From positions 76,828,453 through 76,892,452 of the forward strand of contig CM049311.1 of assembly GCA_026874595.1 (NCBI GenBank): DNA of 64,000 nucleotides, in the 5' to 3' direction. Positions 51,401-61,001 of the stretch are shown here, piece after piece. The position numbers and the translations under genes are program-made. The stretch comes from Sipunculus nudus (taxonomy: Eukaryota; Annelida; Sipuncula; Golfingiida; Sipunculidae). Position 1 is the stretch's first letter, and each line of letters begins with the position of its first letter. The notes below the pieces were generated by a model. The model saw nothing but the letters and a program-made list of their open reading frames with translations. It made no database searches and was not told the origin of the DNA.

Positions 51401-52388
51401 AAGCTATAGGACTCCTAAGTATCCCTCAGAATAATAAAAAAAAATTTGGTACAAATGCTGAAGTATTTGAACAACTAATGCAGAGATCACCATGATTCTT
51501 TGCATGGATATTGATTATGGAGTGTTTCGTCAGTTTCTGCAGACTGGTGGTGCCACCTGTATTTATTAAATTTTTCGAATTTTTTTCTCTATTTTTGAGA
51601 CCTTTTAGGATGCTGTCATCTGTTTACATTGCATAAGTTGTAACAACTAGACCTAGAATCTTCATTCTTGTCATGCAAGGAGGCCCATGAAAAGTGTCTG
51701 TGGAAACCTGAAATTAGGTCTCTGTTACCCATATCCTTCAAGCTATAGGACTCCGAAGTATCCCTCAGAATAATGGAAAATTTGGTACAAAAGCTGAAGT
51801 ATCTGAACAACTAATGCAGAGATCACCATGATTCTATGCATGGATATTGACCATTAAGTCTTTTTATTAGTTTCTTCAGACTGGTGGAGCCACCTGTATT
51901 TTTTACGCATTTTTTCTCTATTTTTGAGATATATAAATACAGACACAATCTTGGCCTGTTGGTTAATCTGTTTGATGCTTCAGTTGAATGGGTATATACT
52001 ACCATTCAGATGATAAAATTTCCTTTTGTGAATCTCTTCCCAGTCAGCTGAGCGTCATGACCCATGGGTCACTTGTTACCTCTGGGTATGGTAATAAGTC
52101 CAAGTACAGAACCCCAGAGTCTAGGTCCCTGAAAAATGGACTCAAGTCCGGACTCGAGTCCAGTTCCGAACTTGAGACCATTCTTAATGTTTCTGATGAT
52201 AGTCCCTGGGTACTTTAATATGTACTGTGGAGATGTAAGCATACATAATTTATTACTTTAAACTTGCATGATTTATGACTTTGCATTGTGAATCATTTCA
52301 GGTGGTCTTTGATCCAGTGTTTATGATTGTTTCTGTCATGTTTCAGGATGAACTTTCACAGAGGTTGGCCAGATTGAGACAAATCTAG
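35187..52388 (+). CDS. CHMP1B: CHMP1B, ESCRT-III subunit, 7 exons, complete
   Basis: Charged multivesicular body protein 1, a Snf7-family subunit that assembles on membranes in late endosomes, cytokinesis and nuclear-envelope sealing and recruits VPS4 and spastin. Exons: 35187-35202, 38786-38883, 39271-39417, 40037-40105, 41257-41408, 42444-42525, 52347-52388. They join in phase to 201 residues (human CHMP1B has 199). The start is MSKMEKHLFNLKFAAKDL. A basic first helix region follows (residues 10-40, rich in K/R/E), then MSARVDAVAARVQTAV, the acidic MENTMSASSTLT segment, and a last exon encoding DELSQRLARLRQI, a clear MIT-interacting motif (L..RLA.LR). Residues fit CHMP1B better than CHMP1A (FNLKFAAK, MSARVDAVAARV). 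Mammalian CHMP1B is an intronless retrocopy; this multi-intron gene keeps the ancestral form. Exon 1 contributes only five codons plus one base, and intron 6 is 9.8 kb, filled with repeats. Confidence 0.95.
35289..35325. repeat. G-rich run in CHMP1B intron 1
   Basis: Thirty-seven bases of G with two single T interruptions, about 85 bases after CHMP1B exon 1. Could form G-quadruplex structures. Confidence 0.9.
35326..37850. other. CHMP1B intron 1, left part
   Basis: Mostly unique intronic sequence. Only a strong hairpin at 36782-36820 stands out. A 61-codon minus-strand frame over 36654-36839 has no recognisable domain. Confidence 0.4.
36782..36820. other. Nested perfect-stem hairpin
   Basis: ATGCGGC pairs with GCCGCAT, and inside it GTATCCAT pairs with ATGGATAC around a GGA loop. 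Only a 2-base and a 4-base internal bulge separate the stems. No family was recognised. Confidence 0.6.
37851..38259 (+). mobile_element. H-type element, copy 1
   Basis: Left end hairpin CCCCTTTTGCGGAAGGG followed by TCTGTCCATCTGTCTGTCC, then a body with TTTATTATCACCAACTCCAA and a short tandem of ATCTTCAGGGGAGAATGAGA and ACTTCTTCAGGGGGAAATAG. It ends CCACGAATTTGCTTGT. Copy 2 is at 40305-40690. Hairpin plus TCTG microsatellite is the same 5' layout as the B, C and D families. Non-coding. Confidence 0.6.
38272..38530 (+). repeat. tRNA-related SINE-like repeat, copy S2
   Basis: Same body as S1 (TACTCTGCAGGCTTTATGG, TTTCACTCACAAACAAGTGT, ending near GTAAGCCTGG). The B-box-like GAGTTGGAATCTC is present; the A-box is decayed. 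It lies in CHMP1B intron 1. Confidence 0.6.
39045..39215 (+). mobile_element. RTE-type LINE 3' tail fragment, copy 2
   Basis: GGATCCACACCAAAATCTTA, GTCATGAAATTCCTGTGAG and TTCATGATCATATGAGTTA occur in the same order as at 10190-10365. It fills much of CHMP1B intron 2. Confidence 0.5.
39418..40036. other. CHMP1B intron 3
   Basis: Very AT-rich, with TTATTATAATTATTAATA-like runs. No element recognised. Confidence 0.4.
40305..40690 (+). mobile_element. H-type element, copy 2
   Basis: Left hairpin CCCATT-TCTGCTG-AATGGG, then CTCTGTCTGTCCGTCCATC and the same body and end as copy 1 (AATTCCACAAATTTGCTTGT). It lies in CHMP1B intron 4. Confidence 0.6.
40691..41256. other. CHMP1B intron 4, right part
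   Basis: Nothing recognised. Confidence 0.4.
41406..41650 (+). repeat. 50-bp tandem repeat spanning the exon 5 splice donor
   Basis: About five copies of a 50-bp unit (AAGGATATACAGTCAGTCTC, TTTACAGACCATATTTATTG, AACACAGGGT). The first copy begins at the exon 5/intron 5 junction, so the donor GCAGG/GTAAGG is part of the repeat. The copy at 41503-41516 keeps the near-identical ACAGG/GTAAGG context; others are altered to CATAAG, GTATTG and GTTAAA. Confidence 0.9.
41651..42443. other. CHMP1B intron 5, right part
   Basis: No recognised element. Confidence 0.4.
43091..46784 (+). mobile_element. D-type element, copy 1, with a different core
   Basis: 5' end TTTTTAGCTCAGCTGACTC, with a hairpin to GAGCTATAG and a TCTGTCTGTCCGTCCG microsatellite. 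3' end ATCAGCTGAGCGCCGTGACC with the palindrome GACCCATGGGTC at 46766-46777, then CCTTGTT. The core is a long unit of about 690 bp (copies begin near 43205 and 43893: GTTAGATGTC, AAGACTGCCTAATATCAAAA, CATGCCAGAAATTAGGTC), unlike the 340-bp core of copies 2 and 3. The right part (45180-46260) is diverged and holds the CT repeat and C runs. Confidence 0.65.
45308..45450. repeat. (CT)n microsatellite, imperfect
   Basis: CTCTTT and CTCTCT tracts. Serine/leucine and arginine/glutamate frames over it on both strands are artefacts of the repeat. Confidence 0.95.
46785..47847. other. CHMP1B intron 6, between D1 and the F repeat
   Basis: No gene recognised; the open frames at 47271-47510 and 47634-47843 have no known motif. 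Confidence 0.4.
47848..48095. repeat. Palindromic GATCGGGATCTGGTC repeat cluster (F)
   Basis: A dense cluster of the word GATCGGGAT(C/T)TGGTC and its complement GACCAGATCCCGATC in both orientations, spaced about 25-40 bases apart. A smaller related patch lies at 48775-48860 (AATGATCGGGGTTTAGGCC, CCTGATTGGCATCTAGTCTG). No terminal repeats or target duplication were found. Function and class unknown. Confidence 0.7.
48096..48770. other. AT-rich stretch between F patches
   Basis: Very AT-rich, nothing recognised. Confidence 0.4.
48952..49255 (+). repeat. tRNA-related SINE-like repeat, copy S3
   Basis: The best head of the three copies: TGTGGCTCAGGGGTAGAGCA (A-box) and GAGTTTGAATCTAAG (B-box). 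The body has GAGATTTTTCACGGTCG, CACTCACAAACGAGTCC and TTCCTCAGTGTTATGACCCA. It holds a 26-C run (49039-49064) and a 16-G run (49101-49116). Confidence 0.65.
49338..52205. repeat. GAGTCC-rich repeat (G), split by D2
   Basis: 49338-49505 has many AGTCCAAGTC/GAGTCC words after CAGTGATGTAGTTGAGTCC. 52085-52205 resumes with AAGTCCGGACTCGAGTCCAG. D2 lies between. The layout of short repeated words recalls the GTACCT hAT elements, but a matching right end was not found. Confidence 0.45.
49509..52077 (+). mobile_element. D-type element, copy 2, 340-bp core
   Basis: 5' end TTTTTAGCTCAGCTGAC with hairpin AGCTCAGC/GCTGAGCT, a CTGTCTGTCTGTCCGTC microsatellite, about seven 340-bp units (GAAATTAGGTCTCTGTTACC, TCATGATTTTTGGCATACA, GGTGGCGCCACCTGTATTT), then TCAGCTGAGCGTCATGACCC with palindrome GACCCATGGGTC at 52059-52070, then ACTTGTTA. 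It lies in CHMP1B intron 6, same strand as the gene. Short frames in the units (consensus ILIMRCSISFCRL) recur only because the DNA repeats. Confidence 0.75.
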
Positions 52389-53480
52389 CAAGACTTGGAG
52401 GTCTACTCAACTAAATACATTGTAACTCATGTGTAAATCCTCCGCTATCAGATTACCAGGCAAACATCTCAAGCCATCTGAATTATTTGTTTTTTATAGA
52501 TAAAGAAGTACTGTTTGATAAAGAGTGTAGAAAAATATTGTTTTATTTTAATATTTTATGACCCATTAGTTTTATCACTGTCAGATAAGAATCATGTTCA
52601 CTGCTGTTCAACCCTCTTAGTAATGTGTGTATGAGGATACCTAGTTAAAAAATAATGAAATTTATGACCTAATATATCTGCTCAGACTTCTTGAAAATGG
52701 GTAACTCTGGGTCATATAATAATAAAAGTGTTATAAGTGTGTCACTGGGAAGTTTGATATTGACATTTTTCATAGTAATTTCTAGGTTGCAGCACATGTT
52801 GACCAGTTTCCAATAGTACATATACTTACAGTAAGGAAGAAATGAAGTGTGATTTATGGATTTTTAGAAACTGGGCCATTTATAAAATTTATTTTCTCAA
52901 AATCACGTAAAATGTTACTCAGGATAAATGTCATTACATCTGATTGATAGTTCTTATTGTCATAATAAATGTTTGCACTTAAGATGAAGGTTGCAAAGTT
53001 CACCTTTGTATTACAGACACCTTTCTATTATGAACACTTGAGGTTTTCCTGTTTAATAGAGAATCAGATTTTAAGAACCTCCACAATAGTGGCATCTCTG
53101 CTATGAGCGAAAAGCCAAGTCCCACCATTCATAAATTTGAATCACTGTTTCATTTTATATATATTAAGGCATGCAGTCAGTTGTACATATAATGAATAAG
53201 TTAGAATCGGAAAGAGGTATTTAAGATATCAAAACTATCTAAACTCTGGGAGAGATTAATTGATATATCCAAAGGTGTATGTGTGTATCAGTTCAATGTA
53301 TAACTGCCGAAATAGAGTTAAATATTTTATGTGATAGGTTGAATTCAAGAACCAAATTATTAAATATATATAAAGTTTATGTAATTCATACAAAGTATAC
53401 ATTAGTATGAACTGTGCACCATGTGTATCTGAGTACATTTTACATTACATTGTCAAACACTGGAAAATCACAAAGTATGA

Positions 53481-53482
<2 letters not shown>
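52389..53482. other. CHMP1B 3' UTR and downstream
   Basis: Follows the CHMP1B stop. Holds the candidate poly(A) signals at 52721 and 52964. Beyond that, no gene or repeat was recognised. Confidence 0.5.
52721..52726 (+). terminator. Candidate CHMP1B polyadenylation signal
   Basis: AATAAA 333 bases after the CHMP1B stop codon. A second AATAAA lies at 52964-52969. Either could end the transcript; the sequence alone does not decide. Confidence 0.45.

Positions 53483-53571
<89 letters not shown>
53483..53571. repeat. (TA)n microsatellite, 89 bp
   Basis: Uninterrupted TA dinucleotides downstream of CHMP1B. Confidence 0.98.
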
Positions 53572-53576
<5 letters not shown>

Positions 53577-53950
53577 TGATTTCATGACATCAGAGGAAGT
53601 GTAGTAATACTAGTATGTGTATTTACTGAGTGTATTATGGCATCTTCTTATTCTTATGTTGCCTCTACCATATGTAGAAATAATGGTAAATATGTAGTAA
53701 TGGCGGGGTAAAGGGTGCATTTTATACAAAATATAGATGATGCAACCAGTGCTTTATTCAGTATGTTAATGTATAATTTATCCTTTACCTTTGTTGCAGA
53801 ATAATTTTGTATATAAACATGTTTGCATTATGATCACTGGCTTTGTTTGTATTTCTCCTAATATGTAGGTCTTCTGAAAATACAGCATATTTGCAGTAAA
53901 TCTTACTGTAATGCCACACACATACACCAAAACACACAAACACAATTTTA

Positions 53951-56001
53951 ATCCCCCCGCCACAAAGTGGCCGGGGCATATAGTTTTACCCATGTCCGTC
54001 ATTCCGTCATTCCGAAATCAAACAGTTGTACGGACTTTTTTTCGCAATGCCTGCAGATATTGGCCTGATTTTTGGTATGTGGGCAGATAATGATCAGTTA
54101 CAGATCGAGTTCGCGTTTCGTCCCGGTTGACCTACTTTTGACTATTTTACGGCTCCTAAACTTAGAAAATTTCATGAAAAATAGAAATTTTCATGACAAA
54201 TACACATGTACAGACTTTTTTTCGCAGTGCCTGCAGATATTGGCCTGATTTTTGGTGTGTGGGCAGATAGTGACCAGTTACAGACCGAATTCGCGTTTCA
54301 TCCCGGTTGACCTACTTTTGACCGTTTTCCGGCTTCTAAACTTAGAAAATTTCATGAAAAATTGAAATTTTCATGACAAATACACATGTACAGACTTTTT
54401 TTCGCAATGCCTGCAGATATTGGCCTTATTTTTGGTGTGTGGGCAGATAATGACCAGTTACAGATCGAGTTTGCGTTTCGTCCTGGTTGACCTACTTTTG
54501 ACCGTTTTACGGCTCCTTAACTTAGAAAATTTCATGAAAAATAGAAATTTTCATGACAAATACACATGTATGGACTTTTTTTCGCAATGCCTGCAGATAT
54601 TGGCCTGATTTTTGGTGTGTGGGCAGATAATGATCAGTTACAGATTGAGTTTGCATTTCACCCGGTTGACCTACTTTTGACCGTTTTACAACTCCTAAAC
54701 TTAGAAAATTTCATGAAAAATAGAAATTTTCATGACAAATACACCTGTACGGACTTTTTTCGCAGTGCCTGCAGATATTGGCCTGAATTTTGGTGTGTGG
54801 GCAGATAATGACCAGTTACAGATTGAGTTCGTGTTTCGTCCCGGTTGACCTACTTTTGACCGTTTTACGGCTCCTAAACTTAGAAAAATTCATGAAAAAT
54901 AGAAATTTTCATGACAAATACACATGTACAGCCGTTTTTAGCCCTCAGCTCATAGGCTGATGGGCTATTGTTGTCACCCAAGCTGTCCGTCTGTCCATCT
55001 GTCTGTCCGGTGTCTGTCCGTCCGTCTGTCGGTTCCAAGTCTGTTAACTTTTACATTGTGAGCGGGATATCTCTAAAAGGATTCACCGTTGGAATTTTAT
55101 TTCATCAGTGAAGATATATATCGATAAAATCTCGGTCAAGTTCAAAGATGGGTGACCTTGACCCATTTTTCTACATTTTAGAGCTGATTATAGAAAAGCA
55201 CTCAGAAGTTTATATCTCAGGAGCCATTGTGTGGATTTTCACAAAACATACTATGATCATTGGGACTGATGGTCTGTATGTGCTTCACAATTTTGGTGGC
55301 GCCACCTGCAATTTCTGATTTTTTAATGAAATTTTATTGGATTTTTTCAATTTTGGCCTTTTGTGCAGGATATCTCCAAAGGTATTCAACACAGGAACTT
55401 CATTTCTTCAGTGCTATTGCATTATATTTACAAAATCTTGGTCAAGTTCAAAGATGGGTGATCTTGACCTACTTTTCAAGGTCACAGAGCTTAGTATAGA
55501 AAAAAACTTAGGAGCTTATTTCTCAGGAAGCATTTGGTTGATTGTTATGAAACATGGTATATACCTCTCCAATTTAAATTTATAAATGATTATCAACTTT
55601 TGCTAATATTCTAGTTTCGCAATACAATGCTTACAGATACTGGCCTAATGTTTGGTCTGTGGGCGCATAATGACCACCTACAGATCGAGTTCGAGTTTTG
55701 TCCCAGTTAACCTATTTTTCACCATATGACAGATCCTGAACATAGAAAATTTAATGAAAGACAGAAATTTTCATGAAAAATGCACATATATGGACTTTTT
55801 TTCACAATGTCTGCAGATACTGGCCTGATCTTTGGTGTGCTGCTTGATAATGACCCTTTACAGATCGAGTTTGCATTTTGCCCTTGTTGACCTACTTTTG
55901 ACCATACGACACTTCCTGAACTTAAAAAATTTTACAAAAATTTAACATATGTTTCTAATTTGCCCCAGGTGGGGGCATTCGTGTCGTTCCGACACATCTA
56001 G
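53951..56001 (+). mobile_element. B-type Helentron-like satellite carrier, copy 3, split by C2
   Basis: 5' end CCCCCCGCCACAAAGTGGCC (hairpin), then GTCCGTCATTCCGTCATTCC, then 180-bp units (CAGTTACAGATCGAGTTCGC). C2 (54939-55614) interrupts a T run within a unit. Units resume to the 3' hairpin GTGTCGTTCCGACAC, AT and CTAG at 55998-56001, then TT. It gives the boundaries of the B family in the opposite orientation to B1 and B2. Confidence 0.8.
54939..55614 (+). mobile_element. C-type Helentron-like element, copy 2, nested
   Basis: Starts TAGCCCTCAGCTCATAGGCT (hairpin with GATGGGCT), then TGTCCGTCTGTCCATCTGTC, about two 302-bp units (TTTTGGTGGCGCCACCTGCA, GTCAAGTTCAAAGATGGGTG) and ends GCTAATATTCTAG, followed by TTT. 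It sits in the T run of a B-type unit with no target duplication, so both ends are defined by the uninterrupted B sequence. Confidence 0.8.
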
Positions 56002-56767
56002 TTGGTCTATGGACTGTGGGAACAAAGTATTAGCGGCTGGGTATACAAATATATATAAATAATTTGTTATTACATGTATTAATAATTCTTGTGAGAGAAT
56101 TCTTGTGAGCAGAGAATATTAATTAATTATTAATTATAATGACCGTGTCCTGTACATCTTTTTTTTTAATGTATGGCGATATTTCTCATGTACCAGTCAT
56201 CGAGCAGATAAACAAATTTCCTGGGGATTGGACCTTTGATCTATGCATATCAGGCCAACTAGTAAACCCCTAAAGGTTGGCTTTCACTTTAAGTCTGGCA
56301 TTAATTCCAGCTCATAAAGATGTTGCTTACTATTAAAACATCACTTTTATGCACATTTTACAAAATATAGAACATATCAGTATTTGAAATTCGAATCACA
56401 GTATCACGATTTATTGATAATATCGCACAGCCCTATAAAATATAGTGTGAACCATAGCACAAATTAACAACATTATAAAGTTCCTGGTCTTCATTTCCAA
56501 AAAAAAATAAAAAAAAAATGGATCTACAAAAATATTTTTAGGTATAATTTACTCGTTTGTATTTCATTGTAAATATATAATACTCCTCGGGCACTTGGTG
56601 CACAATATGATACTATGCTCTCATTGGTCAGTTTGCTCTGTGTGAGCTCTGGTGGTGTTACCCCGAGGATCTCGCTATACATAGCAGCAGTTAAAACACA
56701 GGGCATAGAACGACTGCAGTGTTTATCTCCCCGTGAGGAGTGTTTATTATAAAAGGATGAGAAATAA
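56002..56767. other. Spacer between B3 and E3
   Basis: Contains one copy of low-copy repeat I (56580-56725). Otherwise nothing recognised. Confidence 0.4.
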
Positions 56768-57115
56768 TTGTATCTGCAAATAAAAAAAAGAAAACTACTC
56801 TGAGACCCTTCAACCGCTCTTTCTGAAAATCCAGAATAATTATTGGGTCATGTGTGAACCTGTGCAAAACAAAGACTGGTGGTGTTACCTGCAATTCCTT
56901 TCGTGCAGTTTTAATCTGGGTGTCTTATTGAAAACAGCCCATGTCTAAGGAATACCTCAATGTATGAGGCGGAAAATGTGCTGGACCATAGACCTTGGAT
57001 ACCCCAATCTCGTACTCGAGGCTGGTGGTGCCACCTGTAATAATTTTCATGTGGCATCCATCCATGCGTTTTCCACCTGTTCGTCTTAAAAAGTTGTTTT
57101 ATTACGTAAACATAA

Positions 57116-57270
57116 TTGTGAGCTGTGTCTGTATTAATGAGAATTTTCTCTGTTAAAGTTTTTACGCCAGAGTAAGCCAACCGAAAATTTTCCCTTATTG
57201 GGCCTATTATTGCCCATCCCGCCTCGTTCCCGTGTATCTAGGTCACACTTCCGGTACCCATAATCACATT
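57116..57270 (+). repeat. DIRS left inverted terminal repeat
   Basis: About 155 bases nearly identical to the reverse complement of 62631-62784 (for example CGGTTGGCTTACTCTGGCG on the other strand). The outer bases 57099-57115 are not in the right copy but match the internal complementary region, as in DIRS-1. Confidence 0.9.
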
Positions 57271-57391
57271 TTCTTCTGGCGTACGCCATGATGGACGTTT
57301 GATCCCGCGCTGCGTGATTCGTCCACTGTTGGGTTTGTCGTTTTGAGTTTGCCAACTGATTGTAAGTTGTTCTTATTTTCCCTTACCCGCC

Positions 57392-58519
57392 ATGGAGAAA
57401 CCCAATTATTGTGTCTCTTGTGGCACTTTAATCCCGGTATGGGACTCCCATCCTACTTGTTTTGGTTGCCGCACCAACAATGACTCCTGCCGTGGTCCGG
57501 CTGATCCTTGTTTCCATTGCCAGACGTGGTCCACTGACAAGTGGGCATTGTTCCAGGATTGGGTTCATTCCCCGGTTATTGGGGGTTCCCCCTCCAATCT
57601 TCCCTTGTCTGGCCCCGTGGTTGTCTCCGGGGGGGAGGGGGGGGAGCCTACCCTGGTTGACCACACCACGGCCGTGCTGCGTTCACCGTCCGTTCCGGCC
57701 GGTCCTGTCACCTCTCTAGTGGTTTCGACAGTAAAGTCGTTGCTTTCTCATTCCAGGAAACAGGAATCTTCCCCCGTTCCCGCGGCCTCCCGTTCTGACA
57801 GCACATCTGCCTATTCCATATTACATAAATTGTCCCGGTTTTGCTCATCACTTATGTCGGATCTCGACGATTCGTCTAGACCCGATTCCGTCCGTCCGGC
57901 GCCCTCGCCGGCGCCCCCGGTCCTTTCTCCCCGGCCGTTCTCATCGCCCCCGGCTCCTCGCCGGATTCCTTCATTACCTCCTGGGCCGGCTGGTGCTGTC
58001 CCGCTGGATCGCCCGGCCCTTCCGGGGGTACAGGTAAGTGCGTCGGTACCTCCTGCCTCCGTTTCCGGGCAGCCGGCCTCGCCTCCGGTTCCACCGTCTC
58101 CCGCCGTTCCGACCCGGCCGGCCGGCTCTTTTTTTCAGTTACCATCTACTGTGGTGCCTGCAGCTCCAGTTACTGCACCTTCCCGGTTGGTTCCTGCTGC
58201 TGCCCGTTCCCCGGCTTCCTGTTTCCAGCCTCCGGTCGTTTCATTTCAGCGGGTCTATTTGGGTCCCCCTTCCCGGGGTTCTCCAAGGTCCCCGACGTCT
58301 CAGTCAGCCGATCCCGCCCTGGCAGAAGACCAGTGGTCGGAGATCGCGCTGCAACGCCAGGCTTGGCGTTCGCGCAAATCTGCACTTCTGGACCTAGTGG
58401 CTACCTCCACACAGGAGGCTAACCCTAGTGGTCCGAAGTTCCGTAGGTTACAACTTCGGTCTTCCTCGGCGTCGGCGGCAGGTTCTTATGTGTATGGAAT
58501 TTACAGACCACATGGTTGA
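57392..58519 (+). CDS. DIRS gag-like ORF, N-terminal part
   Basis: 375 codons from the first ATG after the left terminal repeat. Residues 5-50 carry CVSC...CFGC and CFHC cysteine pairs, typical of the start of DIRS gag proteins. Residues 70-320 are rich in proline and serine. The frame ends at ...SYVYGIYRPHG, while the overlapping frame (58428-59318) carries on with gag-like sequence, so a frameshift near 58490 probably splits one original gag. Confidence 0.75.
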   Translation: MEKPNYCVSCGTLIPVWDSHPTCFGCRTNNDSCRGPADPCFHCQTWSTDKWALFQDWVHSPVIGGSPSNLPLSGPVVVSGGEGGEPTLVDHTTAVLRSPSVPAGPVTSLVVSTVKSLLSHSRKQESSPVPAASRSDSTSAYSILHKLSRFCSSLMSDLDDSSRPDSVRPAPSPAPPVLSPRPFSSPPAPRRIPSLPPGPAGAVPLDRPALPGVQVSASVPPASVSGQPASPPVPPSPAVPTRPAGSFFQLPSTVVPAAPVTAPSRLVPAAARSPASCFQPPVVSFQRVYLGPPSRGSPRSPTSQSADPALAEDQWSEIALQRQAWRSRKSALLDLVATSTQEANPSGPKFRRLQLRSSSASAAGSYVYGIYRPHG

Positions 58520-59318
58520 TATTTTACGTGAGCACCACACTGTGGTCTCAGGGTTTCGCTCCACTTCTACTGGGGCCCCGCTTCCGCCGGGTTCGGATAA
58601 GCCGTGGTCCCCCGGTTCCCTCTGGAACTCGCGTGGGTACCGGGCTACCTGTTTCGATCGCCTGCTCCCTTGTCCTGATCACCCGGATATTCCGTCTGCT
58701 CCGATGAGACTCGAGTCCGGCCTTGAACAGCCGTTTCTGGACGATAAGTCGTTATTTCCATCGTCTGTCCAGTTTTCCGATCGTCACCTATCGGATCTGG
58801 AGGGGCTCGGCCGGCAAGCGGCCGGTATGGTTAACGACTTGCAGGCTGTTACTAGCTTGCTCGCCGTTTTTCCTGACCAGCTCACTCTAAATGACATCTG
58901 GCAGGCGTCTGCCCATACTTGCGCTGAATTAAATCAGGTCGTTTGGCGCCTGGTTGAAAATTGCATTTTGTTACGCCGCACGGCTTGTATTCAGTCCTTA
59001 AAGCACTTAAAGCCGGAGCTTACTCAGGCTGAGCTCACTGAGCTTTACACTCAGCCTTTCACCGGTTACCTGCTGTTTGGCGGCCATTTCAGGCCTCTCT
59101 TTGACCACGCCTTGGAGCGCTCGGATCGTCAGGCCGGCCTCCACTCGACCTCTCTGGCTCCTCCGCCATCCTTCCGCGTTCCCCGCCCTTGTCCTCCGGT
59201 TGCGGCTTCCGCTCAGCCGCGCCGCACTTCTGCTCCGTCTTCACGTCCTTCCAGACGTTCCAGCCGTTCTCAGCCTTTTTGTGGTCGATCCTCCAAACCA
59301 GGTTCGACCAAGAAATGA
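58428..59318 (+). CDS. DIRS gag-like ORF, C-terminal part
   Basis: Overlaps the previous frame in +1. The conserved helical part (FPDQLTLNDIWQASAHTCAE, then LVENCILLRRTACIQSLKH) is followed by GHFRPLFDHALE and a basic Ser/Arg-rich tail. The annotated Met start is not necessarily real; the protein was probably continuous with the upstream frame. The RT region begins right after its stop. Confidence 0.65.
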   Translation: MVRSSVGYNFGLPRRRRQVLMCMEFTDHMVDILREHHTVVSGFRSTSTGAPLPPGSDKPWSPGSLWNSRGYRATCFDRLLPCPDHPDIPSAPMRLESGLEQPFLDDKSLFPSSVQFSDRHLSDLEGLGRQAAGMVNDLQAVTSLLAVFPDQLTLNDIWQASAHTCAELNQVVWRLVENCILLRRTACIQSLKHLKPELTQAELTELYTQPFTGYLLFGGHFRPLFDHALERSDRQAGLHSTSLAPPPSFRVPRPCPPVAASAQPRRTSAPSSRPSRRSSRSQPFCGRSSKPGSTKK

Positions 59319-61001
59319 CTCTCTCGCTCTGGTCGGCGCTCGTCTCAGCGCCCATTTTCCCGCGTGGGCGGGTATCACCTCACAGCGGTTAATTCTCAGC
59401 ACCATAAAGTTCGGGTTCCGTCTTACGTTTTTGCACGAACCTCCTGTCACCATGCACCCGTTCTTCACTCCGCCTCCGTCCGATCCGGCCAAACGCCTCG
59501 CTTTGGAGGAGGCCATTCAATCTATGTTAGACAAATAGGCAATTTTCGAGGTTTCCCCGTCCACCGTCGGGTTTTACTCTCGCCTTTTTCTTGTTCCGAA
59601 GCCGCACGGCTGTTGGCGCCCCATCATCGATCTGAAGCGCCTCAATTCGTTCATCCGTCCGCCTCCGTTTCGGATGTTCAATATCCATGCTGTGCTCTGC
59701 ATTATTCGGCGGATGGATTGGGCGTTCAAAATCGATCTTACGGATGCCTATTTTCACGTTCCAATCCATCCCTCGTCTCAACCGTTTCATGCTTCGCGTA
59801 TCAGAACCGCGTTTTTCAATTCCGGGCCCTTCCGTTCGGGATCAACGTGGCCCCCTGGATTTTTACCATGCTTGTTCACACGGTCACGAGTTATCTCCGT
59901 TCACAGGGCATTTCTGTGCTCCCTTATCTGGACGATTGGCTGGTACATGCGGCCGATCGCTCCCTATTACTGTCGCATCGTTCCCGGGTTCTCACGTTAC
60001 TTCGGAACCTTGGCTTTCTAGTCAATGCGGAGAAATCTCTTCTCACTCCCACCCAGTCCCTCCAATTTCTGGGTGTCACGCTTGATTTTGCTTCCGGCAC
60101 AACGTCACTCCCGCGAGATTTTGCTCTCAAGCTCCGCCGGCAAATTCGTTTGTTTCTCATGCGGCGCCGTGTCGACTCGCACACAGCGGCTTCTCTCCAC
60201 GGTGCTCTCAACTGGGCCGCGTCTTTTATCCCGTTCGGCCGACTGTACCTACGTCCGATTCAGTCTCTCCTGCGCCGTCACGGCCTTCTCTGTTTAACCT
60301 CGGTTCGTCCTACGATCCTCCCGTTTCGGCTCACATGGCGGTGCCTTCGTCCCTGGATGGACCTTTCATTTCTCCTGCGCGGCGTTCCTTTTTCCATGGA
60401 GGTCGATTGCACCATCTATACCGATGCGTCTCTCCTCGGTTGGGGGGCCCATCTTGCCGATCTTCGCGCTTCGGGGATATGGTCCCCGTCGGAACGTCTG
60501 CTCCATATCAATATCCTAGAACTCCGTGCTGTCCGTCGCGCGATCTCCCACTCGCCCCCCCGCTTGATCGGCCGTCACATTCTCGTCCGGACCGACAATA
60601 CCACGGTGGTGGCCTATATCAACAGGCAGGGCGGTACTCGGTCTCCCTCTCTCCTGCATGAGACTTACCTTTTGTTCGATCTCTGCATCTCTCTCCGGGC
60701 TACGGTTCGTGCATCCCATCTGCCGGGTGTGTCGAACATCCTCGCGGACGCCCTATCCCGTCATCCGGCGTCTCCTCCTTCCCCTCGGCTCCTTCCGCTC
60801 CAGGTTCTTCGGAGGGTTTTGCTCGCCTGGGGCGGCCGGATTTCGATCTGTTCGATTTTCCGTCCCCCCCGTTCTTGTGCCTACCGCGACGCGTCTACGT
60901 CTCCCCGACACTCCGCCGTCCGAGTGGTCTCACCGGTCTCTCTTTGCGTTTCCGGCGCCTCATCTCCTCTGCCGTGTCCTTCTCCGCTTGTCACGCGCTG
61001 A
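59305..61001 (+). pseudogene. DIRS reverse transcriptase-RNase H, frame-broken
   Basis: Fingers start at LVGARLSAHFPAWAGIT and RPIIDLKRLNSFIRPPPF, with KIDLTDAYFHVPIHPSSQPF. The frame has a TAG at 59536-59538 and shifts near 59790, after which FAYQNRVFQFRALPFGINVA continues in another frame. The catalytic YLDDW is at 59925-59939. RNase H motifs follow: IYTDASLLGWGAHL (Asp at 60423), INILELRAV, VRTDNTTVVAYINRQGG and HLPGVSNILADALSRH. After about 60790 coding similarity hops to other frames (GRPDFDLFD, then LLCRVLLRLSR and APWFPLWRSL). At least one stop and two frameshifts, so not functional. Confidence 0.88.

Noticed and set aside
57876-58145. Antisense frames over DIRS gag
   Set aside because: Shadow frames of GC-rich coding DNA.
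59364-59780. N-terminal 140 codons of the long frame 59364-61001
   Set aside because: RT motifs in this stretch are in another frame; only the part after about 59790 is authentic RT in this frame.
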